A stretch of 64,000 bases of DNA from Lucifuga dentata (Eukaryota > Chordata > Actinopteri > Ophidiiformes > Bythitidae). The notes under the pieces are model-generated. The model was not told the DNA's origin. It saw only the letters and a list, made by a program, of their open reading frames with translations, and made no database searches. The first letter of the stretch is position 1; every line of letters begins with the position of its first letter. Location: contig VXCM01000972.1 of the NCBI GenBank assembly GCA_014773175.1, positions 1-64,000 of the forward strand. Reading direction: 5' to 3'. Positions 57,598 through 64,000 of this stretch are shown here, in pieces. Made by a program: the position numbers and the translations under genes.

Positions 57598-59058
57598 GAT
57601 GTGAAGTTGTTTGGATGAGCGGTTCTCAAATTGAGCTGTGCTGGTAAAAAGTAGTCTGCATGGCAGGATACGCTCTGGGCGTGGCAGCACATGTTCCATT
57701 GGCATGTTCTCAACCTGACCCCGTACAGCAAACACAGCTAGCGCATGTGGACAAAATTATGGCAAGCTGCGGTGCACACCATAAAGTCCAGCCCGGTCCA
57801 AACAGACATGTTTTGAACAGGAATTGCACTAGTACTTCCAAAGACGAATTATGCAAATGTAGGTATTGACGGATCTCTTCACACAATCTCTCTTCAAATG
57901 CAACGTTTTTTTCTACCGCATGCGCAGTCGGTACGAATAAGCGTACAAGTCAGTGCATTCACAAATAATTGGAGGCACACGGAGGTCCGCAGAGAAATCT
58001 GTGCGTACACCTTGTGACATAAGCAGCTGACAAAATTTATGTTATATGAACCCCAGCAGCACAGGGAAACTATAAAATGGCCTTAAAACACCAAAAGGAA
58101 GAAACTGTTATGACATCTTCTATCTTCCTCTGGTGGATGAGAGAAATAGAATGAGTGCATGTCTCACTCCACTCATCCTTAAATACACAGTTTTAACTGT
58201 CAACCTTTCTCTTCTTTGTGTCAGCAAGTTTTGAACATCCCATTTGACCTTTCAGCCTCTGACAACAAGCTTGCTAACTGCAACTATTAGCGGCTGAAGG
58301 ACAACATGGTCAGCCACGTGTTACTCACAAGTGTCCATCAGGATGCAGTGAAACTTTTGTTTCCGGTCCAACTTAATAATAAATAATATAATGGAAAGAA
58401 AGAACTACAATAATACAAAGAATTTACTTTATTTGTCATAAGAAATGGTAGTTTTTAAAATTTGTCCACCAGACCAAATTGCAACTTTTGATATAATGGG
58501 AAAGATATGGCTGAATTTTTTCTTTGAGACTGATGTATTACATTTGAAGAAATTGACAAGAAATATATAGATAAAAAAAAAAAAAAAAANAAAAAAGTCC
58601 TGTCTTGCAAAGTTAACAAGAGATTATTTACAAAATCCCAGATCTGCCGACAGATCTGGATTGGCAGCAAAATGCAAGTGGTCCTTCCCCAGACCTTCCT
58701 CCAGAATTCCAATCTTTTTGAGAAATCCTGTCAGCAAATAACCAACCAACAGACACGCTGCAGGTAAATATCCTAACATCAGTTTTAGTTTTAACCCAGC
58801 ATGAAAGCTGCAGGCTAACAATAAAACAACACAAAGACATTTCTCACAGAAGACGGAACAAAGACACCTGAGAAACTAAAACAACCCGACCAGCAGTAAT
58901 CCACATTAAACCAGATCCACATGTTGACCAGATGATGCTTTCAGGCGTTGGAGGATTTTGGGCTTCCCTCCGAGTCAGACATGACTTCACTGGCCAACAT
59001 ATGTCATCATTGCCCACCTGATCTCCACCTCTGATACTCACCTCCCCCCATCCCTCTA

Positions 59059-59068
<10 letters not shown>

Positions 59069-59119
<51 letters not shown>

Positions 59120-59137
59120 NCACACACACACACACAC
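59069..59137. repeat. (CA)n microsatellite with N59120
   Basis: CA array of uncertain length because of the N. Confidence 0.85.
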
Positions 59138-59689
59138 TCCTTTACATAATTCAACACTCCTACCTGCATAATGGACCAAATAATCCAACTTTAGAATGGT
59201 GCAAATTTTACTATATTTTTCACATTTACACACACACAGCACAGCCAGTGGACACTCACACACACACATATAGAACTGTTTAACTGGGAGATTGGTCTGA
59301 AGTGACAGTAATGTAATATTAATAGCCAGGGGGAATGACAGTCTGTCCCCATTGTGTTGATACCCGCAGGCTTGACAGAGCTTTGGTCACACATCCCACT
59401 GCTGTACATCTGCTAACACTGGTACAATAACGTCTCTCTGTCTCTTTCAATCTCTCTCTCTCTCTCTCTCTCTCTCCACATCCTCTTTTCAAGCCATTTC
59501 ATCAGAAAGAATTTTCACTTCACAATGACCTTATTTCACTTCCACGATGAAAAACAAAAACCTGATACACATTCTGCAAATATGTCTTCATTAATGGGTT
59601 CAGCCTCCAGAGCTGATAAATCCGTCTGACTGTAGTCCATTGGTCCAGGGGTGGATAGGGTTGAAAATCCAGGCATAAGGTAATTTTTT

Positions 59690-60105
59690 TATTTTGTATA
59701 TTGTATGATCAATTCTGTCAGCATTAGAAATCAATAGTATTTGCAACCTGCTGTTATGTTGTCGTCATCTTGATTTGCTGTTTTGTGTGTTTGTGTACTT
59801 ATTATTTTATTGTATTCTCTCCTGCTGTCTTTCTCGTTGTTGTTGGTCTTATATGAATTAGAATGTAGCTTGATTTTTAATATCATGTTCTTTTAATGTA
59901 TTACTAACTTTCAATTTTGTTGTTGTTGTTGTTTTATTTTATTTATTTATTTAATTTGTGGGTGACTAACATCTGTCCAGGGACTACGGATGAAAAATAG
60001 CCTTTTGGCTAATTCTGGTTCATTTACAGGAATGTTTAATAAATGTGCATTGTGCATTGTCCCTGTCAAATCAATCAATCAATCAATAAATAAATTTATA
60101 TCTAC
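59690..60105 (+). repeat. LINE-2-type 3' end
   Basis: Reads CATCTGTCCAGGGACTACGG, ATGAAAAATAGCCTTTTGGC, TAATTCTGG, GTGCATTGTGCATTGTCCCT and ends in (AATC)n/(AATA)n. This is the familiar 3'UTR and tail of a fish LINE. The ORF is absent (5' truncated). Confidence 0.65.
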
Positions 60106-60694
60106 CAAAGCTAAATATACATTTTGAGAACTGCCTAAGAAATGTAACAAATCATGTTACATCTGTTAGCAAGTTATATGATGTTAAAAATCTTTTTAAA
60201 TGAAAACCTTTACAACAACTAAACAGTGGAGCTATATGGTGGTGTGTTATGTCTGTTCCGTCCACCAATTCGGTCCGACCAACACATTCACAACACTGTG
60301 TTCCACCTTGGTGATGAATTCGGGTAATTTGCAAAAACTCTACAGAAAATTCAAAACACACTATTACAAAAACAAAAATGATTCGGAGCTTTAGGGAAAA
60401 CATCCAGGGCTTAAGCCCCCATACCCTAACCCTAGTGCCGCCCCTGCATTGGTCAGGTTTTAAAAGCAGTTTAATGGACAACGAAGTGGTGTAACTAATA
60501 TTCCAGTCCTTTACTTCAGTAAAGATAGCCACAGTACAAGAGTACTCCATTACAAGTAAAAGTTCTCCAATCAAAGTACAAATAAACACTTAAGTATACT
60601 TCAAAAAGTATTATCAAAAAATAAAAATTACCATTCTGACAAAGTGTTTGTGAAAAGCTTGTTTTGGGGATTTCCTAATCAGTCAAAAAAAAAA

Positions 60695-61018
60695 AAAAAA
60701 ATGGAAGGAAATGAGAAACAAAATGAGAAATTAGGGAAGAACAGAAAAGGAAAGAAGACAAAAAGAAGAAATGGACCAAAGAAAGAAATCACCTGGCAGA
60801 CGTAAGGGAGGAGGGAGGAAAGGAAGAGAAGGAAGGAATAAAAACAAAGCAAGAGTGAAGGAGAGAGGGAAGGAAAATGAAAAAAGAAGGAAACAAAAAG
60901 GAAAGGAGGGACAGAAAGAATGGAGGGAGAAAATAAGGGAGGAAACCAGAAAGGAAAGAGGAAAATAATGAAAGAAAAAAGTAAAATAAGAAGAAAGTAA
61001 AAAGGAAATAAATAAGAA
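60695..61018. repeat. About 320-bp purine-rich strand
   Basis: Nearly all A or G on the plus strand (GGAAGG, GAAAGAAG and AGGGAGGAGGGA words), with only scattered pyrimidines. The open frame here is compositional and not a gene. Confidence 0.75.
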
Positions 61019-61354
61019 ACTATATATTAGGGATATTTTATGAGGTTATCTAATGTTGAATAAAAAGTACCAGTTCCTCAAAACTGTAGTAAATGTACTT
61101 AATTACTTTCTACCTTGGGGCTGAAGTTTCTAAATGCTTTTCTACACTGATTACTAAATAAATATTAAGAAATATGGGATATAAATTGTCCACTATTAAC
61201 ACATAATACTACGTGTCCTCAGCTTTTGGATGCTGTCATGTCCCAGCCTGCATAATAACAGCCTTTACCTCAGAGTGCTGAGACTCTGAGACGACAGCGG
61301 TGCTTTGACTTCACAGTTCTGCTCCTGGAACCCCGAGATGGAGGGGCCGGAACC

Positions 61355-61358
<4 letters not shown>

Positions 61359-61408
<50 letters not shown>

Positions 61409-61511
61409 CATCCAGCTTCAGTCAGACGAGTAAAAGTTAAAAAAAAAATCCCCATCTGAGACACAGATGCATAGGAGCAGAGGAGCAGGGAGGGACGGAG
61501 GCAGGGGAGGA

Positions 61512-61561
<50 letters not shown>
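61359..61561. repeat. Two (GA)n microsatellites
   Basis: (GA)n at 61359-61406 and 61518-61561. Confidence 0.9.
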
Positions 61562-61566
<5 letters not shown>

Positions 61567-62539
61567 CAGCAGGGGAAGTCATTATCACTTCCCAACCTCA
61601 CTCACCGGCTAATGTATTCAAGGGGAAACAGTTAGATTTGGTCCCTTTGGCAGCCGAGCGTAAACAAATCGATTTGAATGGGAGAGATATAAAGAGCTGT
61701 TTATAGTGCCCCTACCTCTCTGTGCAAACACACAACCCGTGTGTGTGTGTGTGCACGCGTGTGTCTCTGTGTGTGTGTCTGTGTGTGAATATGCATTTCC
61801 GTGCCACAGTATGGAAATGCCATTATACATGCTCACTGTTTAGCTTTTGCTGCTACTTTGAACTGCATTGAACTGTATATTTTATGAAGAATAACTGATG
61901 TTCCCCTCCGTGTGTGTGTGTGTGTGTGTGTGTCCCATGTGTTTTTTCTATATTCATTTTTTCTGTATCAACAGTGGTGGTCTCTGTGGCCTCATGTTTG
62001 AGCTGCAGTGAGCAAGCGTCTGGTTTAATCAAAATTCGATGAGTCCGTGCTCTTTCCCCCAGGTCTGGACTGAGGGGATTATTGTAGTGACTTTAAGAGA
62101 GGGTTAGAGTGTGTATGTGTGTGCGTCTGTGTGTGTGTGTGAGGGCGGGGGAATCCAGCAGCCTCAGGTAGAAGGGGCTTTACTGGCCAAACATCCGCAC
62201 AGGGCGCCGCTTGTCCCGATTTGATTTCGGACATATTTGGGGATCCTTCAGAAAACTGATGAAAGGAAAATATAGAGCTAATCCTTGTTAAAGTTCTGCT
62301 CTTGCACTACACACACACACACAGACACACACGCAGGTCCGCATGCACACACACATACGCGCTTGCAGACACACACCCTGTAGGACATGTGTAACCTAAG
62401 TCTGTTGTGATTCCTCTCCTGGTGAAGCCTGGAGGAGTTTAGCAGAGGTTAAAGAAACATTGTGCGGTGTGAAAACACACTCATGAGGTGTGCGGCCTGA
62501 AATCTGACTCACACACACATGAGCAGACACACACACACA

Positions 62540-62830
62540 CACACAGCTTTGATTAATTGGAGTGGCCTGTGTTTGCCAGTGAAACAGTATTCGTTCAGGT
62601 TTGGAAGCGTCTCTTAATAAAAGGGTGGATAAACAGCTTGGTGCAGCAGCCGTTTGGGAGATTAATCTTTTGCTTGGCTTCAGTTACTCTGAGACTAGAA
62701 AGGTCAAAGGTGAAGGTTATGAACTATCATAAGAAAAACACAAAGTGGAACCACACAGTCAATGACTAATCAATAGAGCGGCTTTTATTCTCTTTAGCTG
62801 TCATTTTAAGGGGGGCGCTTTGGGGTTTTT
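62540..62830. promoter_or_regulatory. Candidate regulatory stretch
   Basis: Unique sequence with TTTGATTAATTGGAGTGG, GGGAGATTAATCTTTTGC and CTTTTATTCTCTTTAGC words, plus a GGTCAAAGGTGAAGG nuclear-receptor-like direct repeat near 62702. The function is speculative. Confidence 0.22.
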
Positions 62831-63089
62831 AGGGAAATGAAGAACAGCTTTAACTGATTATAAATAAATTCATTACAAAAAATATCCAATTAGAAAATGC
62901 GTAGCAATGATTAGACTCTAGATCACCAACAAAAATCTTCTCAAGGGCATATTCGATATTTAAGGTCCTAGACATTAAAAAATAGAACTCTGACCTGTTC
63001 GGTACGATTACAGTCATATGAGAATATCAGAATTGACTGTTCATCATTATAAGAGAAAATCAAGTAGATTTTCTGCAGGGATTAATCAT

Positions 63090-63590
63090 CTTCTACATCC
63101 TATTGGTTGGTACCTACCTGGCCCGCGGTGCGACCGATTCTACCACAGAACCAGGAAGTCAGAACTTGGAATTACATCATTTACGACCACCGTGCGTTCA
63201 AGCTAAAAAAGTGGGAGACAACATGGACGCCTTCGGTGAAAACTCATTTTGTTTGCTGCATTTGGACCACAAGAAGCTACATTTTAGCATTTATAAGTAA
63301 TTACCACTGAAAAACAGCTACAGCATTGCCAGTGTTATATTTTCAACCAGTTACTGCATCTGTATGCTGATTGATTTCAAGAAAATGCTTCTAAAGGTTC
63401 AATAATAAACAGAGAAATTACTGTTGATGCTGTTAGCAGCCATGATGAAATGACGTCAATATTTCTGAACTCTAAAGTTTGTCTGACTTTCCAATAGTGG
63501 AAGTCGAGGGGGTGTTTTCTTGGACTTTCCCAGTGGGAAGTCGGAAATTCTGAGTTCCGAGTTCACAACGAACGCAGCATAAATAAGTCC
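63090..63590. repeat. Dispersed non-autonomous element (same family as 180-345)
   Basis: AGTCAGAACTTGGAATTACA near 63160 and GTCGGAAATTCTGAGTTCCG near 63540 are partly inverted copies; the outer words (GTGCGTTC, AACGCAGCAT) also mirror. This suggests a roughly 430-500-bp element with decayed inverted repeats. Confidence 0.4.
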
Positions 63591-63599
63591 TGACTCAGG

Positions 63600-63940
63600 A
63601 TGGTAGTTTTATTTGTTCTTAGCAAGATTAGTCAAAAAGTTATGAGGTGATTTTGACAAAACTTGGTGGGTTACATTTGGATCTGGATCCAGGACCAGTT
63701 CCTGGGATTTTTTTTTTTTTTTTTTNTTTTTTTTTTTTTTTTAATGACATTTGAACTTTATAAAATAGGGTGCATTGTTTGTTTGTTTGTTTGTTTTTGT
63801 CTTTGTTGTTTTGTTTTGTTTTTACAGTTTTTTCAGCTTCTTCAAAATTAATACATCAATCTCAATGAAAAAATCACGTACAGTATATACAGCCTATCAA
63901 TAGGTGCAGTTTGGTCCAGATAAGGATCTGGCAGACTATA
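63600..63940. repeat. AT-rich interspersed repeat with poly(T)-N
   Basis: AGTCAAAAAGTTATGAGGTG, GGATCTGGATCCAGG and GTTTGGTCCAGAT words match 7270-7405 and 51190-51440. N63726 lies inside poly(T). A (TTTG)n tract follows at 63777-63796. Confidence 0.45.
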
Positions 63941-63942
63941 AA

Positions 63943-63989
63943 ACAGTTGTTTCTGTCACTTTAGGACTTAAAGTGACAGAAACAACTGT
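63943..63989. repeat. Perfect 21-bp hairpin with 5-nt loop
   Basis: 63943-63963 is the exact reverse complement of 63969-63989 (arm starts ACAGTTGTTTCTGTC; loop GGACT). It abuts the right end of the interspersed repeat at 63600-63940 and may be that element's boundary. Confidence 0.85.
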
Positions 63990-64000
63990 CCAACTGTGTT

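Larger units (their letters stand above)
34761..64000. other. Gene desert 5' of irx1b
   Basis: No protein-coding gene or RNA gene was recognised in these 29 kb. Open frames here fall in simple repeats or lack any recognisable domain. The stretch carries six copies of the TTAA MITE, many microsatellites, a 172-N gap, LINE tails, and unique blocks rich in TAAT/ATTA words that may be Irx enhancers. 57620-59040 shows nothing I can interpret beyond ordinary unique sequence. Confidence 0.6.

Overview
The window is vertebrate genomic DNA from a teleost fish. It has intron-containing genes with GT/AG junctions, many CA/GA/TC microsatellites, Tc1-like transposon remnants and fish-type MITEs. Gene order matches human chromosome 5p15.33: lpcat1 (first coding exon only), mrpl36, ndufs6, then two Iroquois homeobox genes. 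I read the Irx genes as irx4 and irx1. No irx2 lies between them, so this is most likely the teleost 'b' copy of the IrxA cluster (irx4b-irx1b); the a/b assignment is inference.

Layout. 1-3475 is probably lpcat1 intron 1 and is full of repeats, including a broken Tc1-like element. The first coding exon of lpcat1 is at 3476-3577 (-). 3.6-8.0 kb holds repeats, a perfect hairpin and an unassigned two-strand ORF region. mrpl36 (-) ends at 7987 and ndufs6 (+) starts at 9545; they are head to head across a short shared promoter region. 11.6-16.9 kb is intergenic, with conserved-element-like sequence and a MITE. irx4b (-) occupies 16932-19498 in six coding exons. About 11 kb of intergenic DNA follows. 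irx1b (-) occupies 30889-34447 in five coding exons. From 34.5 to 64 kb I find no gene; it is a desert of microsatellites, MITEs and unique stretches that look like developmental enhancers.

Function. mrpl36 (mitochondrial large ribosomal subunit) and ndufs6 (complex I) are housekeeping mitochondrial genes sharing one promoter region. lpcat1 is a phospholipid-remodelling acyltransferase. irx4b and irx1b encode TALE homeodomain transcription factors, and the gene-free DNA around them is the expected place for their long-range enhancers.

Most notable observations: the compact cluster without irx2 and with both genes on one strand; a homeobox exon about 92% identical between the two paralogues, with apparently exchanged diagnostic residues; ten copies of a MITE with about 85-bp inverted repeats and TTAA target sites (Kolobok-like ends); a series of perfect or near-perfect hairpins; and an assembly artefact in which single Ns are flanked by exact 56-97-bp duplications, which affects several features.
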